Both the position numbers and the translations under genes were made by a program. Source: an uncultured Phocaeicola sp. (lineage in GTDB: Bacteria; Bacteroidota; Bacteroidia; Bacteroidales; Bacteroidaceae). From it: a stretch of DNA of 49,230 nt. A model generated the notes under the pieces. It ran no database searches. It had not been told where the DNA came from and saw only the letters and a program-made list of their open reading frames with translations. Shown here one piece after another: positions 35,607 through 44,304 of this stretch; positions within the stretch are counted from its first letter, which is position 1; the number at the start of each line of letters is the position of its first letter. The DNA lies in NCBI GenBank assembly GCA_944320845.1, contig CALUJA010000021.1:1-49230 (forward strand), read 5' to 3'.

Positions 35607-37751
35607 ATGGCTAAGAAAAAGGAGAAAAAGAGCGGAAAACATATGAAGAAAAAAGAACTGGCGGAACTTGTTGCCGGTTATTTCCGCAATAAGCCCAAAG
35701 AGACACTTACTCTCAAACAGTTGTTTCAAGGATTAAGGTTAACCACTCATCCGCTAAAAATGCTTTGCCGGGACATTGTGGAAGAAATGACCGAAGACAA
35801 TTTCCTTGTAGAGGTGGAAAAAGGCAGGTATCGGATAGATGACCGGGGGCAGATACTGACGGGAACGTTCTTGCGCAAGAGCAACGGAAAAAATTCGTTT
35901 GTTCCCGACGACGGCGGAGAGCCTATCTTCATTGCGGAACGCAATTCCGCCCATGCGATGAACAATGACAAGGTGAAGGTTTCGCTTTGCGCGAAGCGGA
36001 AACGGAAGCAGATGGAAGGGCAGGTCATCGAGATACTGGAGCACGCCGACGCTACATTTGTGGGGGTGCTGAAGGTGACAAAGAATTATGCCTTCCTGCT
36101 TACCGAAACCAGTACGCTGGCAAACGACATTTTCATCCCGAAAGACAAGCTGAAGGGAGGGAAAGACGGCGACAAGGCCGTGGTGAAAATCACAAACTGG
36201 CCGGAGGACGCGAAGAATCCCTTTGGGGAAGTGATAGATGTCTTGGGAAAAGCGGGTGACAACACGACTGAAATGCACGCCATCCTTGCCGAATACGGAC
36301 TGCCTTATACTTATCCGCAGTCGGTCGAGGCGGCGGCTGAAAAGATTCCGGCGGAGATAACTCCGGAAGACTATGCCGAGCGTGAGGATTTCCGCGATGT
36401 GGTGACGTTTACCATCGACCCGAAAGACGCGAAAGACTTTGACGACGCGCTTTCTATCCGCCTTCTGAAGCCCGGCTTGTGGGAGGTCGGAGTGCATATT
36501 GCCGATGTCTCACACTATGTGAAGGAGGGAAGCGCCATCGATAAAGAGGCCGTAAAGCGCGCTACATCCGTCTATCTTGTAGACCGCACCATACCGATGC
36601 TGCCCGAAAGACTTTGCAACTTTATCTGTTCCCTGCGTCCGGACGAGGAAAAGCTTGCTTATTCGGTCATCTTTAATATGAACGAGAAGGCGGAGGTGAA
36701 GGATTACCGCATCCGCCACACGGTCATCAGGTCAAACAGAAGGTTTACGTATGAAGAAGCACAGCAGATTATAGAGACAGGAGAGGGCGACTACAAGGAG
36801 GAGATACTGGAACTGGACCGGCTTGCCAAGATATTGCGTGAAAAGCGTCTGGCAAACGGGGCGATAAACTTCGACCGTTGCGAGGTGAAGTTTGAGATAG
36901 ACGAGAAGGGGAAGCCGCTCAGTGTCTATTTCAAGGAGTCGAAAGACGCCAACAAGCTGATTGAGGAGTTTATGCTGCTTGCCAACCGCACGGTGGCCGA
37001 GCATGTAGGGAAGGTTCCAAAGAGCAAAAAGGCGAAAGTGTTCCCTTACCGTATCCACGATTTGCCTGACCCGGAGAAGTTGGATAATCTCAGCCAGTTT
37101 ATCGCCCGTTTCGGCTATAAGATTCGTACGGGAGGAAGCAAGACGGAAGTTTCAAAGTCGCTGAATCGCCTGTTGAGCGATGTGGAAGGCAAGAAGGAAC
37201 AGAATCTGATTGAGACGGTTTCCATCCGGGCCATGCAGAAGGCAAAGTATTCCATCTATAACATCGGCCATTACGGACTGGCATTCGACTATTATACCCA
37301 TTTCACATCACCCATCCGCCGTTATCCGGACTTGATGGTGCACCGTCTGCTGACCCGTTATCTGGCGGGAGGGCGCAGCGCGCAGGCCGACAAGTATGAG
37401 GCTTTGTGCGAGCATAGTTCGGCGATGGAGCAGACAGCCGCCAGTGCCGAACGGGCTTCCGTGAAATACAAACAGGTGGAATTCATGAGTGAACGCCTGG
37501 GATGTGTGTATGATGCCGTAATCTCAGGGGTGACGGAATGGGGTCTTTATGCGGAAATCACTGAGAACAAATGCGAAGGCATGATTCCTATGCGTGACTT
37601 GAACGATGACTTTTATGAGTTTGACGAGAGGAACTATTGCTTGATAGGCAGGCGGAAGCACCGCAGGTTCAGTCTCGGCGACCCGGTCAAGATAAAGGTA
37701 GCCCGGACTAATCTGGAGAAAAAGATGCTTGACTTTGCTTTGGTCGAATAA
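35607..37751 (+). CDS. rnr: Ribonuclease R
   Basis: A 714-residue 3'-to-5' exoribonuclease of the RNB family. A Lys-rich N-terminus and winged-helix segment (about 1-75), OB-fold cold-shock domains (about 80-240), then the RNB catalytic domain with 'TIDPKDAKDFDDALS' (about 268-282), where the aspartates bind Mg2+, 'IADVSHYVKEGS', 'FTSPIRRYPDLMVHRLL', and a C-terminal S1 domain (about 630-710, 'YDAVISGVTEWGLYAEI'). It degrades structured RNA in the cytoplasm. Thirty nt separate it from cysE. Confidence 0.96.
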   Translation: MAKKKEKKSGKHMKKKELAELVAGYFRNKPKETLTLKQLFQGLRLTTHPLKMLCRDIVEEMTEDNFLVEVEKGRYRIDDRGQILTGTFLRKSNGKNSFVPDDGGEPIFIAERNSAHAMNNDKVKVSLCAKRKRKQMEGQVIEILEHADATFVGVLKVTKNYAFLLTETSTLANDIFIPKDKLKGGKDGDKAVVKITNWPEDAKNPFGEVIDVLGKAGDNTTEMHAILAEYGLPYTYPQSVEAAAEKIPAEITPEDYAEREDFRDVVTFTIDPKDAKDFDDALSIRLLKPGLWEVGVHIADVSHYVKEGSAIDKEAVKRATSVYLVDRTIPMLPERLCNFICSLRPDEEKLAYSVIFNMNEKAEVKDYRIRHTVIRSNRRFTYEEAQQIIETGEGDYKEEILELDRLAKILREKRLANGAINFDRCEVKFEIDEKGKPLSVYFKESKDANKLIEEFMLLANRTVAEHVGKVPKSKKAKVFPYRIHDLPDPEKLDNLSQFIARFGYKIRTGGSKTEVSKSLNRLLSDVEGKKEQNLIETVSIRAMQKAKYSIYNIGHYGLAFDYYTHFTSPIRRYPDLMVHRLLTRYLAGGRSAQADKYEALCEHSSAMEQTAASAERASVKYKQVEFMSERLGCVYDAVISGVTEWGLYAEITENKCEGMIPMRDLNDDFYEFDERNYCLIGRRKHRRFSLGDPVKIKVARTNLEKKMLDFALVE

Positions 37752-37781
37752 TATATTTGATTTTTGGAGTACAGAAGAACG

Positions 37782-38687
37782 ATGAATGCTTTTGATTGTA
37801 TGCATGTGCTGACGAAGGCCGTTGAAGAACTGTCGGACAGTCAGTCATATCAGGGACTTTTCCACCAGTATCGGGAAGGGGAGCCGCTTCCTTCGGGGCG
37901 GTCGCTGGGCAAGATAGTGAATCTGGCCCGTGCCATCCTTTTCCCCGGTTATTTCGGCAATCCGACCATTCACAGCCAGACGCTGAATTATCACATAGGC
38001 GTGAATGTGGAGGAGCTTTTTAACCTGCTCGTTGAGCAGATACAGGCCGGATTGTGCTTCGGTGCGGAAAACAGCGATTGCGGATGCGAAGAAATTCCTT
38101 GCCGTGAAAAGGCGGCGGAACTGGCGGCCCGGTTCGTCAGCCGGTTGCCCGAAATGCGCCGTGTGCTTGCTACCGATGTCGAGGCTGCCTATTACGGCGA
38201 CCCGGCTGCCACGTGTCCGGGAGAGATTATCTGCTGTTATCCCGTCATCCGGGCGATAACCAATTACCGTATTGCGCATGAACTGTATCGGTTGGGCGTT
38301 CCTCTCATTCCGCGTATCATTACCGAAATGGCACATTCGGAGACGGGAATCGACATTCACCCCGGCGCGCAGATTGGCGACCATTTCACAATCGATCACG
38401 GAACCGGTGTCGTGATAGGCGCGACCTGCATCATCGGGAATCATGTCAAGCTGTATCAGGGCGTTACGCTGGGTGCCAAGAGCTTTCCGCTCGATGAGTA
38501 TGGCAATCCCATCAAGGGAATACCCCGTCATCCTATCTTGGAAGACGATGTGATTGTCTATTCAAATGCCACAATCTTGGGCCGAATCACGATAGGAAAG
38601 GGGGCTACCATCGGCGGCAATATATGGGTGACGGAGAGTGTCCCGCCCGGTGCGCGTATCGTGCAGCGGAAAAGCAGGGGCGAGTAG
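37782..38687 (+). CDS. cysE: Serine O-acetyltransferase
   Basis: A 301-residue enzyme making O-acetylserine from serine and acetyl-CoA, first step of cysteine synthesis. The N-terminal helical domain (about 1-190) is longer than in SATs of the EpsC type. The left-handed beta-helix follows with 'EMAHSETGIDIHPGAQIGDHFTIDHGTGVVIG', 'GNHVKLYQGVTLGAKSF', 'RHPILEDDVIVYSNATILG' and 'TIGGNIWVTESVPPGARIV'; catalytic His in DHGTG and HPGA. ATG 37782 is used; the frame opens at a TTG (37764) with poor support. A bidirectional terminator follows. Confidence 0.93.
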   Translation: MNAFDCMHVLTKAVEELSDSQSYQGLFHQYREGEPLPSGRSLGKIVNLARAILFPGYFGNPTIHSQTLNYHIGVNVEELFNLLVEQIQAGLCFGAENSDCGCEEIPCREKAAELAARFVSRLPEMRRVLATDVEAAYYGDPAATCPGEIICCYPVIRAITNYRIAHELYRLGVPLIPRIITEMAHSETGIDIHPGAQIGDHFTIDHGTGVVIGATCIIGNHVKLYQGVTLGAKSFPLDEYGNPIKGIPRHPILEDDVIVYSNATILGRITIGKGATIGGNIWVTESVPPGARIVQRKSRGE

Positions 38688-38755
38688 GTGCGGATGCGGC
38701 CTGCCCTTTATCGGGCGTAGGAGTCCGCTGGAAAAATCTTTTTTGGAATGGAGAC

Positions 38756-38789
38756 AAAAAAATCCCGGCCATAGCGGCCGGGATTTTTC
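38756..38789. terminator. Bidirectional intrinsic terminator between cysE and gdhA
   Basis: AATCCCGGCC (38761-38770) pairs perfectly with GGCCGGGATT (38776-38785) over ATAGC. T's follow on the plus strand and an A-run precedes it, so it serves both convergent genes. Confidence 0.92.
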
Positions 38790-38830
38790 ATAAGTGAGCT
38801 ATGTCTTTTTTGTGGGATGAAATCCGTCCG

Positions 38831-40165
38831 TCAGACGATGCCTTGAGCCATCATGGCATTGGCTACCTTCATGAATCCGGCCACATTCGCACCTTTTACA
38901 TAATTGATGTAGCCGTCGGGCTCCGTTCCGTATTTCACGCAAGCCTCGTGAATGTTCTTCATGATGCTTTTCAGCTTTTCGTCTACTTCTTCCTGGCTCC
39001 AGCTTAGCTTGATTGAATTCTGAGTCATCTCCAGTCCGGAAACTGATACGCCGCCTGCATTGGCTGCCTTTCCCGGAGCATACAGAATCTTTGCCTCTTG
39101 GAATACGCGGATGGCTTCCGGTGTAGAAGGCATGTTCGCACCTTCCGATACGGCGAATACTCCGTTTGCAATCAAGGCTTTGGCGTCGTCGCCGTTGATT
39201 TCATTCTGTGTAGCGGAAGGAAGGGCAATGTCAGCCTTCTCGTTCCACGGCCGTGCTCCTGCCACATATTTGCAGCCATATTTTTCTGCGTATTCGCGGA
39301 TACGTCCGCGATACAGGTTCTTCAGCTCCATAATGTAGTCCAGTTTCTCGCGGTCGATACCGTCCGGGTCGTAGATGTATCCGTCAGAATCGGACATTGT
39401 GACGACTTTCGCCCCTAATTGGATTAGCTTCTCGACGGTGTATTGTGCTACGTTACCTGCGCCGGAGACTAGACAAGTTTTTCCTTTGATGTCGATGTTG
39501 CGTGTTTTTAGCATTTCCAGCAGGAAGTAAATGTTACCGTAACCGGTAGCTTCCGGCCGTATCAAAGATCCGCCGAACTCGCGTCCTTTGCCGGTCAAGA
39601 CACCGCTGAACTCACGGGTTAGCTTTTTATACATACCGAACATATAGCCTACTTCGCGTCCTCCCACGCCGATATCGCCGGCGGGAACATCGGTCTCCGG
39701 ACCAATATGACGCCACAATTCCAGCATGAATGCCTGACAAAAACGCATGACCTCCGCATTGGACTTGCCGCGCGGTGAGAAGTCTGAACCTCCTTTGCCT
39801 CCGCCCATCGGCAGAGTGGTCAGTGAATTCTTGAACGTTTGCTCAAATGCCAAAAATTTCAGGATGCCCAAATTCACGGAACTATGGAAACGGATACCTC
39901 CTTTATACGGGCCGATTGCATTATTGTGCTGTACACGATAGCCCATATTAGTCTGGATATTGCCTTTGTCATCCATCCAGGTAACGCGGAACTGGTAAAC
40001 ACGGTCAGGAATGCACAGGCGTTCTATCAGATTTACCTTGTCAAATTCCGGATGCTTGTTGTATTCCTCTTCGATGGTGCCTAATACCTCTTCTACTGCC
40101 TGATGATACTCAGGTTCGTTTGGGAATCTTCTTTTCAAATCCTCTAATACTTTTGCTGCATTCAT
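38831..40165 (-). CDS. gdhA: NADP-type glutamate dehydrogenase
   Basis: A 444-residue hexameric-type enzyme interconverting 2-oxoglutarate plus ammonia and glutamate. 'GGIRFHSSVNLGILKFLAFEQTFKNSLTTLPMGGGKGG' holds the substrate lysines, 'VPAGDIGVGGREVGYMFGMYKKL' the catalytic Asp, and 'CLVSGAGNVAQYTVEKLIQLG' the coenzyme Rossmann motif. The length and the SGAGNVAQ form fit NADP-preferring bacterial enzymes. Start ATG 40165 (MNAAKVLEDLKRRF) is 31 bp after a promoter box; the frame to 40267 crosses it and is rejected. Confidence 0.95.
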   Translation of the reverse strand: MNAAKVLEDLKRRFPNEPEYHQAVEEVLGTIEEEYNKHPEFDKVNLIERLCIPDRVYQFRVTWMDDKGNIQTNMGYRVQHNNAIGPYKGGIRFHSSVNLGILKFLAFEQTFKNSLTTLPMGGGKGGSDFSPRGKSNAEVMRFCQAFMLELWRHIGPETDVPAGDIGVGGREVGYMFGMYKKLTREFSGVLTGKGREFGGSLIRPEATGYGNIYFLLEMLKTRNIDIKGKTCLVSGAGNVAQYTVEKLIQLGAKVVTMSDSDGYIYDPDGIDREKLDYIMELKNLYRGRIREYAEKYGCKYVAGARPWNEKADIALPSATQNEINGDDAKALIANGVFAVSEGANMPSTPEAIRVFQEAKILYAPGKAANAGGVSVSGLEMTQNSIKLSWSQEEVDEKLKSIMKNIHEACVKYGTEPDGYINYVKGANVAGFMKVANAMMAQGIV

Positions 40166-40195
40166 ACTCTTAAATTTATTGATTGTTTGATGTGA

Positions 40196-40227
40196 CAAAA
40201 GTATAGATAATATTTTATTTACACAAC
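40196..40227 (-). promoter_or_regulatory. Promoter of gdhA
   Basis: The minus strand has -7 TACTTTTG (40196-40203) and a GTTG element (40224-40227) 20 bp upstream near the -33 TTTG position. The surrounding DNA is very A+T rich. Confidence 0.6.
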
Positions 40228-40294
40228 ATTTAAACAATAAAAATCTGCAATCTACATCAAAAAGCAATTAAAAAGGAATTAATATGAAGAATTG

Positions 40295-40474
40295 TTACTT
40301 GTTTCGCGCTTTTATTGACTTGATGACAGGGATGAAGACCAGGACTCCCGAAATGAGGATGGTGACAATAAGAGGGCCGTCAATGCGGGGAGCGGAAGTC
40401 AGTACGATAAAGCAGAGTGCTGCCCAAAAGAGGGTGAGCAGAACACATTGGGTATTGGTCAGAGGCTTGCGCAT
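40295..40474 (-). CDS. Small two-helix membrane protein, 59 residues
   Basis: An open frame from ATG 40474 to TAA 40295, just under the usual 60-codon cut-off. It begins MRKPLTNTQCVLLTLFWAAL and ends SIKARNK. Two hydrophobic helices (about residues 10-27 and 34-51) are joined by a polar turn (SAPRIDGP), with basic residues at both ends, so both termini should be cytoplasmic. The codons are dominated by C-ending forms as in the neighbouring genes, and there is no stop in 59 codons rich in TTT/CTC/ATC, which is what a real membrane peptide looks like. It lies between malic enzyme's terminator and the gdhA promoter, same strand as both. Function unknown. Confidence 0.6.
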   Translation of the reverse strand: MRKPLTNTQCVLLTLFWAALCFIVLTSAPRIDGPLIVTILISGVLVFIPVIKSIKARNK

Positions 40475-40486
40475 AAGGTGGATATT

Positions 40487-40537
40487 AAAAAAGAAACACA
40501 GATTATGCCGCCTGTGAGGGTAGCATTAACCTGTGTT
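40487..40537 (-). terminator. Intrinsic terminator of the malic enzyme gene
   Basis: On the minus strand AACACAGGTTAATGC (40537-40523) pairs with GCATAATCTGTGTT (40508-40495) with one bulge, followed by TTCTTTTTT (to 40486). It lies 15 bp after the malic enzyme stop and 13 bp before the small membrane protein. Confidence 0.85.
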
Positions 40538-40551
40538 CCGGTGTTGTTTGT

Positions 40552-42840
40552 TTATCTTTTTCCGTTCATTTTCTTGGCGACAATTGCGTCAATGCAGGCG
40601 ATGGCCGTGATGTTGACAATGTCGCGGACAGAACTTTCGATGTCTGTAAAGTGAATGGGCTTGTTCAAACCCATCTGGATAGGGCCGATAACTTCCGTTT
40701 CGCTCATATTCTGGATGAGTTGGTAGGTGGCGTTCGCCGAGCTCAGATTCGGGAATACCAGTGTATTGACTTCTTTTCCCTTCAGGCGGGTAAACGGATA
40801 TTTCTCGTCGCGCAGGGCATTGTCGAGGGCGAACTTGACCTGCATCTCTCCGTCAATGGCCAGTTCCGGATAATTCTTATGCATGTAGTCGATTGCTTCG
40901 TGTACTTTTGCCGGACTGCCTTCGGTGTCTGAACCGAAGTTGGAATAAGAAAGCATGGCCATCACCGGTTCCTGGTTGAAGAAACGTACTGCCTTGGCCG
41001 ACAGTTTGGCTATATCAATCAATGTGTCAGTATCCGGATGGCGGTTAATCAGCGTATCGGCGATGAAGTAGGTTCCCTTCTTGGAGTTTAATATGTGCAT
41101 CGTTCCGAAATGCTTGTATTCGGGCTGGATGCCGATTACTTCTTTCGCTACCTTGATGGTGTTTGAATACTTGGTGTACAGTCCTGTCACGAAAGCATCG
41201 GCTTCTCCGGTCTCTACCATCATCATGCCGAAATAGTTCCGTTCGAACATCTTGTCGTTTGCTTCCTGATAGTTGGCGCCTTCGCGAGCACGTTTTTCGC
41301 AGAGAATGCGGGCATAACGTTCGCGCCGTTCAGCTTCACGGTCGTGGCGCAGGTTCACAATCTCGATTCCCTCAAGACTCAAATCCAGTTCTTTGGCCAG
41401 CTTTTCGATGCGTTCCTCGTTGCCTAACAGAATTGGATGGCAGATTCCTTCGGCTTTGGCCTCTACAGCGGCTTTCAGCATATTGGGATGAATGCCTTCT
41501 GCAAATACCACGCGCTGCGGACAGCTGCGGGCAGTTTCATACAGTTGGCGGGTCAGCTTGTTTTCCTGTCCCATCAGTTCGCGCAGATGGTTCTTGTATC
41601 CTTCCCAGTCGGTTATTTGTTTGCGTGCCACGCCAGAGTCCATGGCGGCTTTGGCTACGGCCATAGAGACCTCCGTGATAAGGCGCGGGTCTACCGGCTT
41701 CGGGATGAAATAGTCGGGGCCAAAGGTGAAGTTGTTTACATGATAGGCGGCATTCACGATGTCGGGTACGGGCTTTTTGGCCAGTCCTGCGATGGCGCGC
41801 ACGGCGGCCTGCTTCATGGCCTCGTTGATGGCGGTAGCCCGTGTGTCAAGTGCCCCGCGGAAAATGTAGGGGAATCCGATGACATTGTTGATTTGGTTCG
41901 GATAATCCGAGCGTCCCGTTGCAATCAAGACATCGGGGCGTGAGGCTTTCGCGTCTTCGTAAGAGATTTCCGGTGTAGGATTGGCAAGAGCAAACACAAT
42001 CGGATGGTCGGCCATGCTGCGCACCATGTCTTGTGTCAGCACGTTTCCCTTAGACAGTCCGAGAAATACATCGGCTCCCTTGATGGCTTCTGCCAGTGTG
42101 TGGATGTCTGTACGGTCGGTCGCAAAAAATTTCTTCTGCTCGTTCAGGTCGGTACGCTGCTTTGAAATGACTCCCTTGCTGTCCAGCATCACGATATTCT
42201 CGAGGCGTGCGCCGAGCGAGATATACAGTTTGGTGCACGAAACGGCGGAAGCTCCGGCTCCGTTTACCACAATCTTTACATCTTCTATTTTCTTGCCTGC
42301 CACTTCCAGTGCGTTCAGCAGTCCGGCACTTGAGATGATGGCCGTTCCATGCTGGTCATCGTGCATGACCGGTATATCCAGCTCTTCTTTCAGACGCTGT
42401 TCTATCTTGAAACATTCAGGAGCCTTTATGTCTTCCAGATTGATTCCGCCGAAGGTGGGAGCGATGGCCTTTACGGCTTCGATAAACTTGTCCGGGTCTT
42501 TTTCATTGACTTCGATGTCGAATACATCGATGCCGGCATAGATTTTAAAGAGCAGTCCCTTGCCTTCCATTACCGGTTTGCCGCTCATTGCGCCGATGTC
42601 GCCCAGTCCCAATACTGCCGTTCCGTTTGAAATGACGGCCACTAAGTTTCCTTTGTCTGTATAATCGTATGCTGTTTCCGGATTCTTCTGGATTTCCAGA
42701 CAGGGTTCGGCCACTCCCGGCGAGTAGGCCAGTGACAGGTCGCGCTGTGTCTGATAAGGTTTGGTGGGGACAACCTCGATTTTCCCCGGCTTGCCCTGCG
42801 AGTGATACAAGAGGGCCGCTTCTTTGGTTATTGTTGTCAT
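40552..42840 (-). CDS. maeB: NADP-dependent malic enzyme with phosphotransacetylase-like C-terminal domain
   Basis: A 762-residue MaeB-type enzyme converting malate to pyruvate and CO2. Malic domain: 'YTDKGNLVAVISNGTAVLGLGDIG' and 'CFKIEQRLKEELDIPVMHDDQHGTA' with metal-binding acids. NAD(P)-domain: 'VVNGAGASAVSCTKLYISLGA' (Rossmann), 'VFLGLSKGNVL', 'FALANPTPEI'. After about residue 430 the C-terminal part resembles phosphotransacetylase and regulates the enzyme, probably by acetyl-CoA. Own promoter and terminator. Confidence 0.95.
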   Translation of the reverse strand: MTTITKEAALLYHSQGKPGKIEVVPTKPYQTQRDLSLAYSPGVAEPCLEIQKNPETAYDYTDKGNLVAVISNGTAVLGLGDIGAMSGKPVMEGKGLLFKIYAGIDVFDIEVNEKDPDKFIEAVKAIAPTFGGINLEDIKAPECFKIEQRLKEELDIPVMHDDQHGTAIISSAGLLNALEVAGKKIEDVKIVVNGAGASAVSCTKLYISLGARLENIVMLDSKGVISKQRTDLNEQKKFFATDRTDIHTLAEAIKGADVFLGLSKGNVLTQDMVRSMADHPIVFALANPTPEISYEDAKASRPDVLIATGRSDYPNQINNVIGFPYIFRGALDTRATAINEAMKQAAVRAIAGLAKKPVPDIVNAAYHVNNFTFGPDYFIPKPVDPRLITEVSMAVAKAAMDSGVARKQITDWEGYKNHLRELMGQENKLTRQLYETARSCPQRVVFAEGIHPNMLKAAVEAKAEGICHPILLGNEERIEKLAKELDLSLEGIEIVNLRHDREAERRERYARILCEKRAREGANYQEANDKMFERNYFGMMMVETGEADAFVTGLYTKYSNTIKVAKEVIGIQPEYKHFGTMHILNSKKGTYFIADTLINRHPDTDTLIDIAKLSAKAVRFFNQEPVMAMLSYSNFGSDTEGSPAKVHEAIDYMHKNYPELAIDGEMQVKFALDNALRDEKYPFTRLKGKEVNTLVFPNLSSANATYQLIQNMSETEVIGPIQMGLNKPIHFTDIESSVRDIVNITAIACIDAIVAKKMNGKR

Positions 42841-42868
42841 AAATCTTTCGTTTTATTAGTTTCGGCGG

Positions 42869-42876
42869 CAAATATA
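42869..42876 (-). promoter_or_regulatory. Promoter -7 box of maeB
   Basis: The minus strand reads TATATTTG followed by C, 28 bp before the ATG at 42840. No clear -33 partner. The rest of the interval up to 43056 has no other recognisable feature. Confidence 0.55.
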
Positions 42877-43056
42877 CGATTATTTTCTGTTTGCTATATC
42901 TATAATTTGTTAATTCAGTAGCCGGAGGCGTGCGAATTGTATGGATGGAAACTTTTGTGCGTTACGGAAATGTTTTCTGTCCGGTCGGCCGTTTCATTTC
43001 ATGCTGTCCGTAATGCGGTTTTGCCCTGCGGAAAAGCGGGCGGCAGGCTTGAAAGG

Positions 43057-44217
43057 TCAGTAAAGCAGGTATTTCCTTCGGATGGTCTGATAGTCTGCCA
43101 GACCTTTCTGCCAGGCGGCGCGTATTTCTTCTTCGGTCTTTCCTTTCAGAATGTCGAGCCGCACCTGGCTGGTGCCCATGAGCAAATCAAACCATCGGGG
43201 GCGGGTGAAGAATTCCTTCTCGGGATTCCGGACGGATGTCTGGTAGCAGCGGTACAGTTCGAGCACGTATTTCAGCGAGAATCCCGTGGGAGGGACGGCA
43301 TGGCGCAGGTCTTTCCCGTAGCAGTAACGGTTTTTATGGAGGGGATTCATGTCCGAACCTTTCAGCGGACGGGGCATGAAGCGGAAAGAATCCTTGATGA
43401 CGGGGCTTCCGATAACCTGAAACGGATATTCCGTCCCTCTTCCTACGCTGACCGATGTGCCCTCGAAAGGGCAGAGCGAGGCATACAGGGCAATTGCCTG
43501 GTCGTTGGGCAGGTTGGGCGACGGCCTGACCGGCAGCGAGTAAGGCTGTCCGTGCTTCCATCCTTCTGCGGCGATGACCTGAAGCGGGCAAGTCAGCCCG
43601 TTGCCGAGCCATCCCTCTCCGTTAATCATCTGCGCCAGTTCGCCGACCGTGCATCCGTGAAGCACGGGGATGGGGAGCAAGCCCACAAAGCTCTTGTATT
43701 CCGGAAGCAGGACAGGGCCGTCTACGTAGTCGCACGGGTTCGGACGGTCGAGCACAATGACGGTCTTTCCCTCTTCGGCGCAGGCCTGCATCACGTAATA
43801 CAGTGTACTAATGTAAGTATAAAAGCGTGCGCCTACATCTTGGATGTCGAATATCACGATGTCGGTGCCGGCAAGCTGTGCGGGTTGCGGCTTCTTGTTC
43901 TTCCCATACAGGGATATGATGGGGACTCCCGTGCGGACATCCTTCCCGTCCTTTACGGTCGCACCGGCATCTGCCTCTCCCCTGAATCCGTGTTCAGGCG
44001 CGAAAACCTTCGTAATCTCTATACCTATATTATATAATGTATCGAGCAGATGGGTGTTTCCGCACCGTGAAGTCTGGTTGACGACCAGTGAAACGCGCTT
44101 GTTTTCTATCCGTGGAAGCAGGGTTTCCATACGTTCTGCTCCGGTCCGGATGGCGGAGGCGTGCAGCGAAAGAAAGAGACTGCACAGAAATAGAATTGTC
44201 CGGTTTTTCATTTTCAT
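43057..44217 (-). CDS. DUF1343 protein, exo-beta-N-acetylmuramidase NamZ type (GH171)
   Basis: A 386-residue secreted protein. Signal peptide MKMKNRTILFLCSLFLSLHA. Family stretches: 'VSLVVNQTSRCGN', 'KVFAPEHGFRGEADAGATV', 'PIISLYGKNKKP', 'DIVIFDIQDVGARFYTYISTLYYVM', 'VLDRPNP' and 'WFDLLMGTSQVRLDI'. NamZ-type enzymes cut terminal N-acetylmuramic acid from peptidoglycan fragments (GH171), so it may serve wall recycling or scavenging in the periplasm. Start 44217 or 44211 (both in MKMK); the open frame up to 44856 is shadow of the HD gene. Divergent from the HD gene with overlapping leaders. Confidence 0.88.
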   Translation of the reverse strand: MKMKNRTILFLCSLFLSLHASAIRTGAERMETLLPRIENKRVSLVVNQTSRCGNTHLLDTLYNIGIEITKVFAPEHGFRGEADAGATVKDGKDVRTGVPIISLYGKNKKPQPAQLAGTDIVIFDIQDVGARFYTYISTLYYVMQACAEEGKTVIVLDRPNPCDYVDGPVLLPEYKSFVGLLPIPVLHGCTVGELAQMINGEGWLGNGLTCPLQVIAAEGWKHGQPYSLPVRPSPNLPNDQAIALYASLCPFEGTSVSVGRGTEYPFQVIGSPVIKDSFRFMPRPLKGSDMNPLHKNRYCYGKDLRHAVPPTGFSLKYVLELYRCYQTSVRNPEKEFFTRPRWFDLLMGTSQVRLDILKGKTEEEIRAAWQKGLADYQTIRRKYLLY

Positions 44218-44230
44218 CCTATATAATTTG

Positions 44231-44238
44231 TATATTTG
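44231..44238 (+). promoter_or_regulatory. Promoter -7 box of the HD-domain gene
   Basis: TATATTTG followed by CATG, about 66 bp before the ATG at 44305. It faces the minus-strand box at 44277-44284. Confidence 0.55.
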
Positions 44239-44276
44239 CATGCAGAGAAACGGTTTGCCGCGTTTCCTGTGACATG

Positions 44277-44284
44277 CAAATCTA
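44277..44284 (-). promoter_or_regulatory. Promoter -7 box of the NamZ-type gene
   Basis: The minus strand reads TAGATTTG followed by CATG, about 60 bp before the ATG at 44217. It lies downstream of the HD promoter and points towards it. Confidence 0.5.
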
Positions 44285-44304
44285 ACAATAAAAAATGAAT
44301 AACC

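Noticed and set aside
40284-40517. 77-codon plus-strand frame
   Set aside because: It is antisense to the 59-residue membrane protein and the malic enzyme terminator, and its product looks like an Arg/Met-rich shadow.
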